Source of the DNA: an uncultured Desulfobacter sp.
Lineage (GTDB): Bacteria; Desulfobacterota; Desulfobacteria; Desulfobacterales; Desulfobacteraceae
Length of the DNA stretch: 64,000 nucleotides
Reading direction: 5' to 3'
Assembly: GCF_963664415.1 (NCBI RefSeq)
Contig: NZ_OY761440.1
Span: 1,550,001-1,614,000 of the forward strand
In this document: positions 17,620 through 27,315 of the stretch, piece after piece
How positions within the stretch are numbered: the first letter of the stretch is position 1
How the letters are laid out: each line of letters starts with the position of its first letter
The notes under the pieces: generated by a model
What the model was told of the DNA's origin: nothing
The model's database searches: none
The model's input: the letters and a program-made list of their open reading frames with translations, nothing else
Translations under genes and position numbers: made by a program

Positions 17620-18447
17620 TCAGGATTCTGTGGCAAAAAAGGTCTGGACGGATTTGGGGGTTGAACAGGTTTCGTTAAGCCATCTGGCTTTATCTTTGAT
17701 GGGGCCGTCCTTCATCAATCGTGCCTGTTCCGGACATGCCTTGATACAGGCGCAGCACAGAATACAGTCTGCGGCAATAGTGGCAAATCCTTTTTCGGCA
17801 TCGATGGCCTCTGTCGGACACGCCGCAGCACAAATCCCGCAGTTGGTACATAAATCCGTTACCTTGATGAAGTCCGGGGCTCCTTTGCCCATGCCCTCCT
17901 TGTACGGAAAATTGCCCGGTACCTCCAAAGTCGAAAGTTTTTTTAAATCCTTGGTCTTTTTCAGCAGATACCCGGACTTTTTCCCAAAGTCTTCGGCTTG
18001 TTTCAGATCGTTCTCATCCGGCCGGTTCAGGGCAACGGGAATATCCGTGCTTGCAAAAGAGTGTTCGCCAATAAAGGCCCCCCCGGCAACAGGCGTAAAT
18101 CCGCATGCTGCCGCAACATCCTTAAGTTCCAGCAACGCATCCTCATATTCTCTGTTACCGTATACCACGGTGAGTATGGCCGGGGTATTGGACGCCGTCA
18201 GTTTTTTGAAAAAATCAGCGGCATCTGCAGGTAAGCGTCCGGCATATACAGGAGCCCCCAAGAGTACGATGTCATTGTCGTCAAGGGGTGCAAGCATGGT
18301 ATCCCGAAGTTTAGGGGAGGTGACGTTGACGGCGGTTATTTCGGAACCACTTATTTCCATACTTTGGGCAAGACCCTGGGTGACGGCTCTAAGAACGGTT
18401 TCAGTTGTTTTGGTGGGGCTGAAATATATAAGGGTGATCTTTTTCAT
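17620..18447 (-). CDS. EFR1-family flavodoxin-ferredoxin protein
   Basis: 275 residues from ATG 18447 (GGAG upstream). The N-terminal flavodoxin-like half starts KKITLIYFSPTKTTETV and has LLGAPVYAGRLP. The C-terminus has two 4Fe-4S cluster motifs: CTNCGICAAACP and CILCCACIKACP. Such fusions shuttle electrons inside anaerobes. It is 25 bases downstream of nrdG, so it may supply reductant for the radical SAM activase of the anaerobic ribonucleotide reductase; that link is inferred from position. Confidence 0.88.
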   Translation of the reverse strand: MKKITLIYFSPTKTTETVLRAVTQGLAQSMEISGSEITAVNVTSPKLRDTMLAPLDDNDIVLLGAPVYAGRLPADAADFFKKLTASNTPAILTVVYGNREYEDALLELKDVAAACGFTPVAGGAFIGEHSFASTDIPVALNRPDENDLKQAEDFGKKSGYLLKKTKDLKKLSTLEVPGNFPYKEGMGKGAPDFIKVTDLCTNCGICAAACPTEAIDAEKGFATIAADCILCCACIKACPEQARLMKDGPIKDKARWLNETCSTPKSVQTFFATES

Positions 18448-18472
18448 ATCTAAAATCTCCATATCTTGTGTT

Positions 18473-19228
18473 CTATCGTATCCTGGTATTCTCCACAAAA
18501 GGCAAGACAGCTGCTTTCAATGCCGCCATATCATCGGCGTTTAGAAAATGATTATCCTCAGCGGCAAAATCCGGATCCAGCATATCAACGTTTCGGGAAC
18601 AGGGCTGGAGTACATAGGATGCAGCCCCGCGGATCATCCTGCCGATATTGTCCATGATAGCCGGCGTGACAAAGGGCTTTGTACAGGTTGTTCTAAATTC
18701 ATAGGCAGGTGCTTTTTCCATGATAAGGGCAATACTTTCCACAACCCGATCCAGGAGTCCTGGGTTTTTCATTACCATGGGATAGTGGTCGGTATCTGTT
18801 TTAATGTCCATGGCCAGATAATCCACAAGACCCTGGGAAAAAAGTGTTTCCAGGACCCTGGGGGCCGTGCCGTTGGTGTCCAGCTTGATTTTGTATCCCA
18901 TTTGCCGGACCGTTTGGATAAAATTAATCAGATCCGCTTGAAGGGTGGGCTCTCCGCCGGTAACGACAACCCCCTCAATCATGCCTTTGCGTTTATCCAG
19001 AAATTTCAGAATTTCTTTTTGATCCGGGCTGTCGGGCCGGCTCGGGGTTCCGTGATTTGAACCCGCACCAACGTCACTGCCGCCCCCTTCGGGAGCGGCA
19101 GTGACGGAAACAAGGCCGGGATTATGGCAATAGGGGCAGGTGAAGTTACACCCCCGGGTGAACACCACACAGGCGATGGTGCCCGGAAAATCAATCAGGG
19201 AGTTTTTTTGAAATCCGCCAATATACAT
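18473..19228 (-). CDS. nrdG: Anaerobic ribonucleotide reductase activating protein
   Basis: 251 residues. The radical SAM cluster motif is CNFTCPYC (about residues 30-37) after GGFQKNSLIDFPGTIACVVF. GGEP (GVVVTGGEPTLQ) and DTNG follow. This class of activase puts the glycyl radical on NrdD. A Gly/Ser/Pro-rich insert of about 30 residues (about 42-70) follows the cluster, where homologues are usually shorter. It lies 21 bases after nrdD in the same direction and so shares its NrdR control. Confidence 0.93.
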   Translation of the reverse strand: MYIGGFQKNSLIDFPGTIACVVFTRGCNFTCPYCHNPGLVSVTAAPEGGGSDVGAGSNHGTPSRPDSPDQKEILKFLDKRKGMIEGVVVTGGEPTLQADLINFIQTVRQMGYKIKLDTNGTAPRVLETLFSQGLVDYLAMDIKTDTDHYPMVMKNPGLLDRVVESIALIMEKAPAYEFRTTCTKPFVTPAIMDNIGRMIRGAASYVLQPCSRNVDMLDPDFAAEDNHFLNADDMAALKAAVLPFVENTRIR

Positions 19229-19249
19229 GAGATAATGGTTTTCAAACGG

Positions 19250-21370
19250 TTATGATGCAATCTTTGCCACCACCTTCTGGGGCGTATAGGTCTTGCGCAT
19301 GTTAAATTCCGTCTGTTTGCCGTTGTTCCACTGGCTCACCGGCCGCAGATAGCCCACCACCCTGGAGTATATTTCCGTATCGCTATTGCAGGTCTCGCAT
19401 TTGGCATGTTCCCCTGCGATATACCCGTGGGTGGGACAGACACTGAAAGTGGGCGTCAGGGTAAAATAGGGCAGGCGGAAGCTGTTGGACACCTTGGACA
19501 CCATGTGTTTAACCGCGTCAATGTCTGATACTTCCTCGCCCAAGAACAGGTGCTGGACCGTACCGCCGGTGTATTTGGTCTGCAGTTCGTCCTGCAGTTC
19601 CAGCGCCTCAAACAGGTCGTCGGTGTAGTTTACCGGCAGGTGGGTGGAGTTGGTGTAAAAGGGATCTGAGCCATTTTTGTACTCTTCTTCATTGGCGCAC
19701 AAAATGCGTTTGAATTTCTTTTTATCCAGTTTGGCGAACCGGTAAGTGGTGCCTTCGGCAGGAGTTGCTTCCAAGTTGAATATTTCACCTGTGCTTTCCT
19801 GCAGGTTTTCAATCTTTTTGCGAATATGATCCATAGCCTTGACGGCAAAGGCCTGCCCACGGGGGGTGGCAATGCCGCTGTCCTCACCCAGGAAGTTCAG
19901 GCATGCTTCATTCATACCCAGAACGCCGATGGTGGAAAAATGGTTGCGCCAGTAAACGCCGGTGTTCTCCTTGATTTTTCTCAAATAGAATTTTGAATAG
20001 GGATACAGGTCGTTTTCGGTGAACTTTTCAAGGATTTTACGCTTGATGCCCAATGATTCGGCACTTAGATCAATTAGTTTATCCATACGTTCAAAAAAAT
20101 CATCCTCATCCAGGGCAAGGCGCCCGATTCTGGGCAGGTTCAAGGTGACAACCCCGATGGAACCGGTCAGAGGGTTTGCGCCGAAAAGCCCGCCGCCGCG
20201 CTTGCGCAGCTCTCGGTTGTCGAGCCTGAGTCGGCAGCACATGGAACGTGCATCCTCGGGATCCATGTCGGAATTAACAAAGTTGGAAAAATAGGGAATG
20301 CCGTACTTGCCCGTCATTTTCCAGATATTTTCCAGTTTGGGATTTGCCCAGTTAAAATCCGCCGTAATGTTATAGGTAGGGATGGGGAACGTGAATACCC
20401 TGCCCTTGGCATCGCCTTCCATCATTATTTCTGCAAAGGCGGAATTGATCGTGTCCATCTCATTTTGAAATGCGGAATAGGTATCAGTCTGGTATTTTCC
20501 GCCAATGATGACAGGGGAGTCCTTGAGCATAGCCGGGACGTTCAGGTCCATGGTAATATTGGTAAAAGGTGTCTGAAAGCCCACTCTTGTTGGGATATTG
20601 ATGTTAAAAACAAATTCCTGCAACGCCTGTTTGACCTCTTTATATTCAAGGTTGTCATACCTGACAAACGGCGCCAGCAAGGTATCAAAATTGGACATGG
20701 CCTGGGCGCCCGCCGCTTCCCCCTGCAAGGTATAGAAAAAGTTGACGATCTGACCCAGGGCGCTTCTGAAATGTTTGGGCGGAGAGGATTCCACCTTCCC
20801 GGCCACGCCTTTAAATCCTTCAAGGAGAAGATCCTGCAGATCCCAGCCCACACAGTATACGGACAGAAGGCTTAAGTCATGGATGTGTATATCACCGCTG
20901 TAATGGGCATCCCGGATGGATGGGGGATAGATTTTATTGAGCCAGTATTCGGCTGTGATATCCGAAGAAATGTAGTTGTTCAGTCCCTGGAGGGAGTAAC
21001 TCATATTCGAGTTTTCCCTGACCTTCCAGTCCATGCGGCTGATGTAGGATTCCATGAGGCCGACATTTTCATTGATGGCAATTTTCCGGATTTGGTTGTG
21101 CTGCTCACGGTAGATAATGTATGCTTTAGCGGTTTTGTAAAACGGGGAATCTAAGAGTACCCGTTCCACAATATCCTGGATCTCCTCTACCTCGGGAATG
21201 GGTCCAAGTTGAAGGTCACGGGCAAGGGTCAGTACCCGCATTGTCATTTTTTTTGCGTCTCTGCCGTTGAATTCTTTGGTTGCTGCTCCAGCTTTGATCA
21301 AAGCATTTGTTATTTTAGAAGAATCAAACGCAGCTACCCGTCCGTCTCTTTTTTTGATTTGCTCAAACAT
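19250..21370 (-). CDS. nrdD: Anaerobic (class III) ribonucleoside-triphosphate reductase
   Basis: 706 residues. An ATP-cone covers the first about 95 residues (IKKRDGRVAAFDSSKITNALIKAG region). The glycyl radical motif is RVVGYLRPVSQW near residue 673, and the zinc region has CPTHG and CETC just before it. It makes deoxynucleotides in the absence of oxygen, as expected for a strict anaerobe. The gene heads nrdD-nrdG-EFR1 and is preceded by a paired NrdR operator (21,456-21,502). Confidence 0.97.
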   Translation of the reverse strand: MFEQIKKRDGRVAAFDSSKITNALIKAGAATKEFNGRDAKKMTMRVLTLARDLQLGPIPEVEEIQDIVERVLLDSPFYKTAKAYIIYREQHNQIRKIAINENVGLMESYISRMDWKVRENSNMSYSLQGLNNYISSDITAEYWLNKIYPPSIRDAHYSGDIHIHDLSLLSVYCVGWDLQDLLLEGFKGVAGKVESSPPKHFRSALGQIVNFFYTLQGEAAGAQAMSNFDTLLAPFVRYDNLEYKEVKQALQEFVFNINIPTRVGFQTPFTNITMDLNVPAMLKDSPVIIGGKYQTDTYSAFQNEMDTINSAFAEIMMEGDAKGRVFTFPIPTYNITADFNWANPKLENIWKMTGKYGIPYFSNFVNSDMDPEDARSMCCRLRLDNRELRKRGGGLFGANPLTGSIGVVTLNLPRIGRLALDEDDFFERMDKLIDLSAESLGIKRKILEKFTENDLYPYSKFYLRKIKENTGVYWRNHFSTIGVLGMNEACLNFLGEDSGIATPRGQAFAVKAMDHIRKKIENLQESTGEIFNLEATPAEGTTYRFAKLDKKKFKRILCANEEEYKNGSDPFYTNSTHLPVNYTDDLFEALELQDELQTKYTGGTVQHLFLGEEVSDIDAVKHMVSKVSNSFRLPYFTLTPTFSVCPTHGYIAGEHAKCETCNSDTEIYSRVVGYLRPVSQWNNGKQTEFNMRKTYTPQKVVAKIAS

Positions 21371-21455
21371 TATGGCTACCTCTTGAAATCTGATTGATAT
21401 TCACATACTCTGATGAGAATGCAGACGGGGAACCCCGGACTGCAATTTAAATCTA

Positions 21456-21502
21456 ACGCAATATGTAGTTGTGTGTCAACAGAAAAAAACTATATATTGT
21501 GT
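21456..21502 (-). promoter_or_regulatory. Tandem NrdR boxes upstream of nrdD
   Basis: Box 1 is ACGCAATATGTAGTTG (21456-21471) and box 2 is AAACTATATATTGTGT (21487-21502). Both resemble the NrdR consensus acaCwATATATwGtgt. Their centres are 31 bases apart, three helical turns, which is the usual spacing. NrdR represses ribonucleotide reductase genes when dATP is high. They lie 86-132 bases upstream of the nrdD start and would also affect the divergent 21,531 gene. Confidence 0.8.
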
Positions 21503-21530
21503 ATTTAACTCAAGGGCACACAAGAGTCTT

Positions 21531-21779
21531 ATGCAGCTTGATCAGAATCCATTTTTTAGAAAAAGCATAACACCATGGTATGATTCCAATTTCGCCTGCT
21601 GGGTCCTGATTTTGTCTATGATGCTGGTCTTCTGTTTTGCCGTGGGCGGCGTAATCGTGGCGGGAGAGAAACCTAAGCTTGCCCATCATATTTGGTTTCC
21701 GTTGTTGCTGGCCGGACTTTCCGGGTTTCTGGTCGTTAAGGTGTATGTGCGGTTAAACAACAGGATCAACAACGAATAA
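21531..21779 (+). CDS. Small two-helix membrane protein, unknown
   Basis: 82 residues from ATG 21531; an upstream open frame lacks a good start. Two hydrophobic helices (about 23-43 and 51-68) flank a short charged loop, and the C-terminus is polar. It is divergent from nrdD and ends just before the convergent Nudix gene. No motif gives a function. Confidence 0.55.
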   Translation: MQLDQNPFFRKSITPWYDSNFACWVLILSMMLVFCFAVGGVIVAGEKPKLAHHIWFPLLLAGLSGFLVVKVYVRLNNRINNE

Positions 21780-21783
21780 GTTC

Positions 21784-22356
21784 TTATGAGATGTCTCCGA
21801 CGACCTCTATTAGGTGATGGACAATCTGCGCCGTAACGCCCCAGATCACAACATCTTGGTATGGATAGGTCAGTTCCGCAACCCCGGGTCTGTGACCGGC
21901 ATAGCCGTTTTCCCGATGGGTCTGCAGGAGCGTCTCAAAGGGAATTTCAAGCACCCTTGAAATTTCTTCGGTCTCAAAAACGATGTCGTCTTTTTGGTTC
22001 CAAACACCTGTGAACGCCTGGATGTCCCTGTTTTTCAAGGTCTGAAAATGTCCCAGTGATCCGATATACTGCACATTATCAGGAATAATGTTTGTTTCTT
22101 CATAGAGTTCACGAAAGGCCGCCTGTTTTGCCGAATTGTCTGTTTGTTCCACATGCCCGCCAGGAAACGCCATCTGGTTGCGCCAGGCATATCCTTCCCG
22201 GTCCGCTTTCTGGATAAACAGCAAGGCAGGTTCCGGGCTAAAAAGAAAAAGCGCCATAACGGCCGTGGGCTTAAACTGCCCAGGGGCCGGGGCCGACGGA
22301 TGGGCGGCCGAGACAATAGCAGAATTCATTATTTCGATATATGGGGGGATGTTCAT
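21784..22356 (-). CDS. Nudix hydrolase, CoA pyrophosphatase-like
   Basis: 190 residues. The Nudix box reads GGHVEQTDNSAKQAAFRELYEE, which fits GX5EX7REUXEE with a slight variation. It follows RNQMAFPGG, the pattern typical of NudL/CoA-diphosphatase members. AAAGGAT precedes ATG 22356. The IS element at 22,405 starts 48 bases upstream, so the insertion sits in this gene's promoter region. Confidence 0.85.
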   Translation of the reverse strand: MNIPPYIEIMNSAIVSAAHPSAPAPGQFKPTAVMALFLFSPEPALLFIQKADREGYAWRNQMAFPGGHVEQTDNSAKQAAFRELYEETNIIPDNVQYIGSLGHFQTLKNRDIQAFTGVWNQKDDIVFETEEISRVLEIPFETLLQTHRENGYAGHRPGVAELTYPYQDVVIWGVTAQIVHHLIEVVGDIS

Positions 22357-22404
22357 GAATTATCCTTTTATACGGTACATGCCAATCAGCCTACAATCTT
22401 AATC

Positions 22405-23931
22405 GGGCGCATTCCCATTTTCACGGTTATGCAGCTAACAATGAGATATGTGAATTGGCCATTTGTTTCAGACAGTTCCATCGTCCCGATTTATAGTATG
22501 AGCGCAGCATGAGCATTTTCTCCGCATTTTCTTTATACCAAAAAATGCAGGGACCCTTGAGTCTCAAATTGACAACTCTTCGAATCGAACTTTCAATCGC
22601 ACCACTGCCAATCGGCAAATTCAATGCCTTTACCGTTGGGAAAGCAAGACGGTGCCTATTACGTACAAAATAATCCCGTTCTGTCTTTATGGCTTTGCTG
22701 TTCCGGCCTCGACAAAGAGCCTGTACTTCTTGTACGACCGTTGCCGATTCACCTTTTAGCAAAAACCGTCGCTGTTTTGAGACCCAGGCTTTACGTTTTT
22801 TGGCTGACCAGTTTTTTCGTAATCCTGCAACCTTTCCCAGATGCTCTACTGCATGATAAAAATCAAGGAGTTCATGCACACTCTCCGGATTCAACCCCAG
22901 TGCCTTGATCAGACCAGGGACTCGATTCCATATCCAATGAGCCCCGTCCGCAACAAACAACACCTTGTCTGCTTTTTGGATGCAAAGAGACTTCAAATAG
23001 CCCTTCAGCAGCAGAAACAAGCCATCAGGCCCATTAAAACCGCCATCAATAAATGGGGCAAAGCTTTTTTCCTGTTTCCCATGGGCATCGACGACATAAA
23101 TAATCAACAGCTTGGGTTCTCTCCAGGCCCCATGATATCTGGTTCTTCCTTTGGCTGTCCGGGGACCTCGCTTTTTTTCCCGCAATCGAGTCCGGCCACC
23201 ATCGGTGCTTATGACAACCCGACGACCTTGAAGGTTGTCCTCTTCATTTAAGGGGAGCAGACCCATTTGCTGTACCACCCGTGCTCGTTCTGCGTAGCGG
23301 TAGGCCAGTTTCCGGATCACCTTAACATCCAGGATAGTGCCATGATCACAAAGGACCTGACGTACTTCCTCAAATGAGCTCAGTAACGCGGACCAGGCGC
23401 TGACCATCGCCGCCAAGATTGGTGTACATCGATCATGAATCCCGAGCAAAGCCAAAGCAGCATACAAGCCCTTATATCTTTTGCCATTTCGACGGTCACA
23501 GGCTCTTCGATAGTATCGAACATGGATTGGGATCGTGCAACCTGAGCTGGTTTGAATTTGAACTGTCTCAAACCCTTCACTTTTCATTCGGCCAGGCCAG
23601 CTACGCACCAACTCTCTTTCTTGTTCGTTATGCTCCGGAGAGTTTATACTGGTTTGGACTTTTTTTTTTAGCATCAACGCGGCTAAACGATTGGTATAGC
23701 TTAAAATTTCTTGTTCAACCTGAATGAGTTCTTCCGGACTGCGAATTAGCCGTTTCTCTTTGTCCAGCTGTTTCAATAATTCATATATTTCTTCTACCGT
23801 TTCGCAGGATTCAGCCTTTTTGAGTTTCATACTATTTTCTTCCTCATCAGTTGATAATCGAGGGGAAGCATAACTTCTTTTTGCTAAAGAGGATAGTCCG
23901 TTTTAAAAACCGGGAAAATGGGAATGCGCCC
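22405..23931 (-). mobile_element. ISKra4-like insertion sequence, copy 1
   Basis: 1,527 bases bounded by inverted ends GGGCGCATTCCCATTTTC and its complement. It is flanked by a 9-base target duplication ATCTTAATC (22396-22404 and 23932-23940). It holds one transposase gene. It lies between the Nudix gene and htpG, with the htpG -35 box only about 50 bases to the right. Confidence 0.93.
22427..23830 (-). CDS. ISKra4-like transposase (copy 1)
   Basis: 467 residues. The DDE-type core is visible as STDGGR, LFVADGAHWIW and GSGAIESSIRRVVNLRLKG, as in ISKra4-family enzymes. The protein is identical to the one at 47,853-49,256, so movement or duplication was recent. It appears intact. Confidence 0.93.
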   Translation of the reverse strand: MKLKKAESCETVEEIYELLKQLDKEKRLIRSPEELIQVEQEILSYTNRLAALMLKKKVQTSINSPEHNEQERELVRSWPGRMKSEGFETVQIQTSSGCTIPIHVRYYRRACDRRNGKRYKGLYAALALLGIHDRCTPILAAMVSAWSALLSSFEEVRQVLCDHGTILDVKVIRKLAYRYAERARVVQQMGLLPLNEEDNLQGRRVVISTDGGRTRLREKKRGPRTAKGRTRYHGAWREPKLLIIYVVDAHGKQEKSFAPFIDGGFNGPDGLFLLLKGYLKSLCIQKADKVLFVADGAHWIWNRVPGLIKALGLNPESVHELLDFYHAVEHLGKVAGLRKNWSAKKRKAWVSKQRRFLLKGESATVVQEVQALCRGRNSKAIKTERDYFVRNRHRLAFPTVKALNLPIGSGAIESSIRRVVNLRLKGPCIFWYKENAEKMLMLRSYYKSGRWNCLKQMANSHISLLAA

Positions 23932-23983
23932 ATCTTAATCTTTTCTTGTCAAACCGGGTGTTTTTGAATTTTAACGCGTTGTC

Positions 23984-24014
23984 TTGACAATCAGTTTTTT
24001 GCAACAATTATTAT
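23984..24014 (+). promoter_or_regulatory. Sigma-70-like promoter of htpG
   Basis: TTGACA at 23984-23989 and TATTAT at about 24009-24014, 19-base spacer. The coding start is 51 bases on. The IS right end is 53 bases upstream of the -35 box. No heat-shock (CIRCE) repeat was seen. Confidence 0.5.
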
Positions 24015-24064
24015 TAAAAAAATTAAATTTTAATCATTCAACTGTTAATCCCTTAGGAGTTATA

Positions 24065-25987
24065 ATGGCAGAAAAAGAAACCAGACAATTTAAAACCGAA
24101 GTTCAACAGCTTTTGCATCTGATCATCCACTCTCTTTATTCCAACCAGGAGATTTTTGTTCGGGAATTGATTTCAAACGCCTCGGACGCAATTGACAAGG
24201 CCCGATTCAAGGAGCAGACAGAACCGGATCTGTTTGCCGATGACAATGATTTCCATATCCGCCTGGCTGCGGACAAGGACGCCAAGACCTTCACCATCAC
24301 GGATAACGGTATCGGCATGACCTTTGATGAGGTCAATGAAAATATCGGCACCATTGCCCAGTCCGGTACCGCCGCTTTCATGGAAGCCCTAGAAAAACAA
24401 AAAAATGAAACCGGCCTGTCCCCGGAACTCATCGGCCAGTTTGGCGTGGGCTTTTATTCCGCGTTTATTGTCGCGGATAAGGTGCGTCTGGACACCAAAG
24501 CCCCGGGCCAGGAAAAGGGTGTGCGTTGGGAATCCGATGGTAAGGGTGAATATACCCTTGAGGAAATTGATAAGGAAACACGGGGGACCCAGATTACGCT
24601 GTTCCTTAAAGATCCGGAAGAGGGAGACCAGGATTTCACCGAAGAGTACGTCATCCGTAACATCGTTAAAAAGCATTCCGATTTCGTCACCTATCCCATT
24701 ATCATGAACGTAGAAACCAGTGAGCCCATTCCTGAAAATGAGATTATCAAAGACAAGGACGGCAAGCCCATCGGAGATACCTACCGGAAAGTCAGAAAAG
24801 ATGAAACCCTGAACTCCATGAAGGCGATCTGGGCCAAGTCCAAGGACGATGTGACCGAAGATGAGCACAAGGAGTTTTATAAGCACATCTCCCATAACTG
24901 GGATGACCCCTTTGAGATTATTCACAAAAAATTTGAAGGGGTAACCGAATATGATGTGCTTATGTATCTTCCCTCCAAGGCTCCCCTTGACATGTTCCGG
25001 CCAGAACGCAAACACGGCATGCAGCTTTACTGCAAACGGGTGTTTATCATGGATGACTGCAAGGAACTATTGCCCGAGTACCTGGGATTTGTCCAGGGTG
25101 TTGTGGATGCACCGGATTTGAATCTTAATGTCAGCCGCGAGATCCTTCAGGAAGACCGTCTGGTCAGAAATATCCGCAAGAATCTGGTCAAACAGATTTT
25201 CAGCGTGCTCGAAGGTATGGAAGATGAGAGATACATTGAATTTTACGAGGAGTTCGGTCAGGCGCTTAAGGCCGGTATCCCCACGGATTACGACAACAAG
25301 GAACGGCTCGCATCGTTGCTGCGTTACAAAACCACCAAGTCCGGTGATAAATATGTGACCCTTGACCAGTACATCGAAAACATGAAAGAGGACCAGAAAG
25401 ATATTTACTACATCACCGGTGAAAATCTGGCTTCTCTTGTCAATTCTCCCCTGCTTGAGGCCCTGAAAGAAAAGGATTACGAAGTTCTTCTCATGGTGGA
25501 CCCCATTGATGAATGGGTGACCCAGTCTCTTCCCGAGTACAAAGAAAAGAAACTGAAAAGCGCTGAAAAGGGTGATCTTGACCTGGAAAAGGTGGATGAC
25601 GAAAAGAAAAACGAATACTCCGCGTTGCTCTCTTTTCTGAAAGGCAAGTTGGAAAGCAAGGTTAAGGATGTCGTGGTTTCCAACCGTCTCAAGGACTCTG
25701 TTTCCTGTCTGGCAGGCGATGAGTGGGCCATGAGCGCGTATATGCAAAAAATCCTGAAAGCCTCCGGCCAGAAAGCCCCGGATCAGAAACGCGCCCTGGA
25801 AGTCAACGTTAACCATCCGGTCATGGAAAAGATCAAGTCCGTGTTTGAATCCGATACCACTAGTCCCGTGCTTACGGACTACTGCGATCTTCTTTATGAT
25901 ATTGCCGTCATTTCCGAAGGCGGCAAGCTTGATAATCCGGCACGGTTTTCTACGCTAGTGGGCGATCTCATGGCAAAATCCATATGA
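24065..25987 (+). CDS. htpG: Chaperone HtpG (Hsp90)
   Basis: 640 residues from ATG 24065, chosen for AGGAGTTATA upstream; an earlier in-frame ATG would add 27 odd residues. The N-terminal GHKL ATPase has ELISNASDAIDKARF, TDNGIGMT and GQFGVGFYSAF. The middle has RNIRKNLVKQI and the client-binding region. It folds or remodels cytoplasmic proteins under stress. Its stop overlaps the rimO start (ATGA). Confidence 0.97.
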   Translation: MAEKETRQFKTEVQQLLHLIIHSLYSNQEIFVRELISNASDAIDKARFKEQTEPDLFADDNDFHIRLAADKDAKTFTITDNGIGMTFDEVNENIGTIAQSGTAAFMEALEKQKNETGLSPELIGQFGVGFYSAFIVADKVRLDTKAPGQEKGVRWESDGKGEYTLEEIDKETRGTQITLFLKDPEEGDQDFTEEYVIRNIVKKHSDFVTYPIIMNVETSEPIPENEIIKDKDGKPIGDTYRKVRKDETLNSMKAIWAKSKDDVTEDEHKEFYKHISHNWDDPFEIIHKKFEGVTEYDVLMYLPSKAPLDMFRPERKHGMQLYCKRVFIMDDCKELLPEYLGFVQGVVDAPDLNLNVSREILQEDRLVRNIRKNLVKQIFSVLEGMEDERYIEFYEEFGQALKAGIPTDYDNKERLASLLRYKTTKSGDKYVTLDQYIENMKEDQKDIYYITGENLASLVNSPLLEALKEKDYEVLLMVDPIDEWVTQSLPEYKEKKLKSAEKGDLDLEKVDDEKKNEYSALLSFLKGKLESKVKDVVVSNRLKDSVSCLAGDEWAMSAYMQKILKASGQKAPDQKRALEVNVNHPVMEKIKSVFESDTTSPVLTDYCDLLYDIAVISEGGKLDNPARFSTLVGDLMAKSI

Positions 25988-27315
25988 AAATCTACCTTGA
26001 AAGCCTGGGATGTTCCAGAAACCAGGTGGACAGCGAGATCATGCTTGGCCGGCTGACTGCAGCCGGCCATCAGATCATAACTGACCCGGTTCAGGCTGAA
26101 GCAATTATCGTAAATACCTGCGGGTTTATATCAACCGCCTCCCAGGAGGCGGTTGATGTCATTTTGGAGATGGCGGAATTTAAAACCACCGGTGCGTGCC
26201 GGCGTCTGATTGTCACCGGTTGTCTTGTTCAGAGGTATAAGGATGACCCAAAGCTTGCGGACAGTTTGCCGGAAGTAGACGCTTTTTTAGGCACGGCAGC
26301 CTGCGATCATATTGTCGAGGCAGTGGAAAATGGAGGGGCGGCCCCATTTACCCTGTTTCCTGCGCCTGATGGCCGGCAGGTGGACGTCCCTGTGTCGGAC
26401 AGGGAACTTCTCTATGAAAAAACCGCCTACATCAAGGTGTCCGAAGGATGCAGCCGCCACTGCACCTATTGTATTATTCCTAACCTGCGGGGACGCCAGC
26501 GTTCCCGGCCTGTGGAGTTGATTTGCCAGGAGGCGTACATGCTTCTTGATAAGGGCGTTAAAGAGGTCATCCTCACAGCGGAAAATACCACGGATTACGG
26601 CCTGGATCTGGACGGTCCGAATTTTCATACGGTTCTTGAAAAAACGGCCGAAACAATTGCCCAAAAAGATCCTTCCGCCTGGCTGCGATTCTTGTATACC
26701 CATCCGTCTACTTTGGATGAGCGGATCATTAAAACGGTTCAGAGTCATGCCAATATCTGTTCGTACTATGATGTGCCCATCCAGCATGCTCATGATGCAG
26801 TACTGAAACGCATGGGCCGGCCTTACTCCCGGCAGAATCTTACCCGGCTTTTTTCCGATATCCGACACCTGGATCCTGACGCAGTGTTGAGGACCACTGT
26901 AATTGTGGGTTTTCCCGGGGAAACAGAAGAGCAGTTCAATGATCTGTTGGCCTTTATACAGGAGATCGAATTTGATCACCTGGGCGTATTCTCCTATTCG
27001 GATTCCCAGGATTTGCCTTCCCACACGTTAAGTGATCATATTTCCGAAGATGTGGCGGAATTACGGCATGACACCATTATGGCCGCCCAGGCAAAGATTT
27101 CCCAAAAACGCAACGTTCGTCATGTGGGCCGTGTCTATCCTGTGCTTGTGGAAGAAAATCCCGAAGAGGGTGTATACATCGGCAGAACTCCGTTCCAGGC
27201 ACCGGAAGTGGACGGGGTGACATTTATTTATTCAGATGGACTGGACACAGGCAGCCTGGTTCAGGTAAAAATAATCGACGCATTTGAATATGATATAGCC
27301 GGGGAGATGGTGTGA
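25984..27315 (+). CDS. rimO: Ribosomal protein S12 methylthiotransferase
   Basis: 443 residues. The N-terminal UPF0004 domain has CSRNQVDSE, NTCGF and GCLVQRY. The radical SAM motif is CSRHCTYC, followed by IPNLRGRQRSRP. A C-terminal TRAM-like segment ends the protein. It methylthiolates Asp in ribosomal protein S12. It overlaps htpG and the prenyl synthase gene, making an operon. Confidence 0.95.
   Translation: MKIYLESLGCSRNQVDSEIMLGRLTAAGHQIITDPVQAEAIIVNTCGFISTASQEAVDVILEMAEFKTTGACRRLIVTGCLVQRYKDDPKLADSLPEVDAFLGTAACDHIVEAVENGGAAPFTLFPAPDGRQVDVPVSDRELLYEKTAYIKVSEGCSRHCTYCIIPNLRGRQRSRPVELICQEAYMLLDKGVKEVILTAENTTDYGLDLDGPNFHTVLEKTAETIAQKDPSAWLRFLYTHPSTLDERIIKTVQSHANICSYYDVPIQHAHDAVLKRMGRPYSRQNLTRLFSDIRHLDPDAVLRTTVIVGFPGETEEQFNDLLAFIQEIEFDHLGVFSYSDSQDLPSHTLSDHISEDVAELRHDTIMAAQAKISQKRNVRHVGRVYPVLVEENPEEGVYIGRTPFQAPEVDGVTFIYSDGLDTGSLVQVKIIDAFEYDIAGEMV

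Noticed and set aside
23984..24064. 27-residue N-terminal extension of HtpG
   Set aside because: Covers the promoter, and the internal ATG has a strong ribosome site and the family start.
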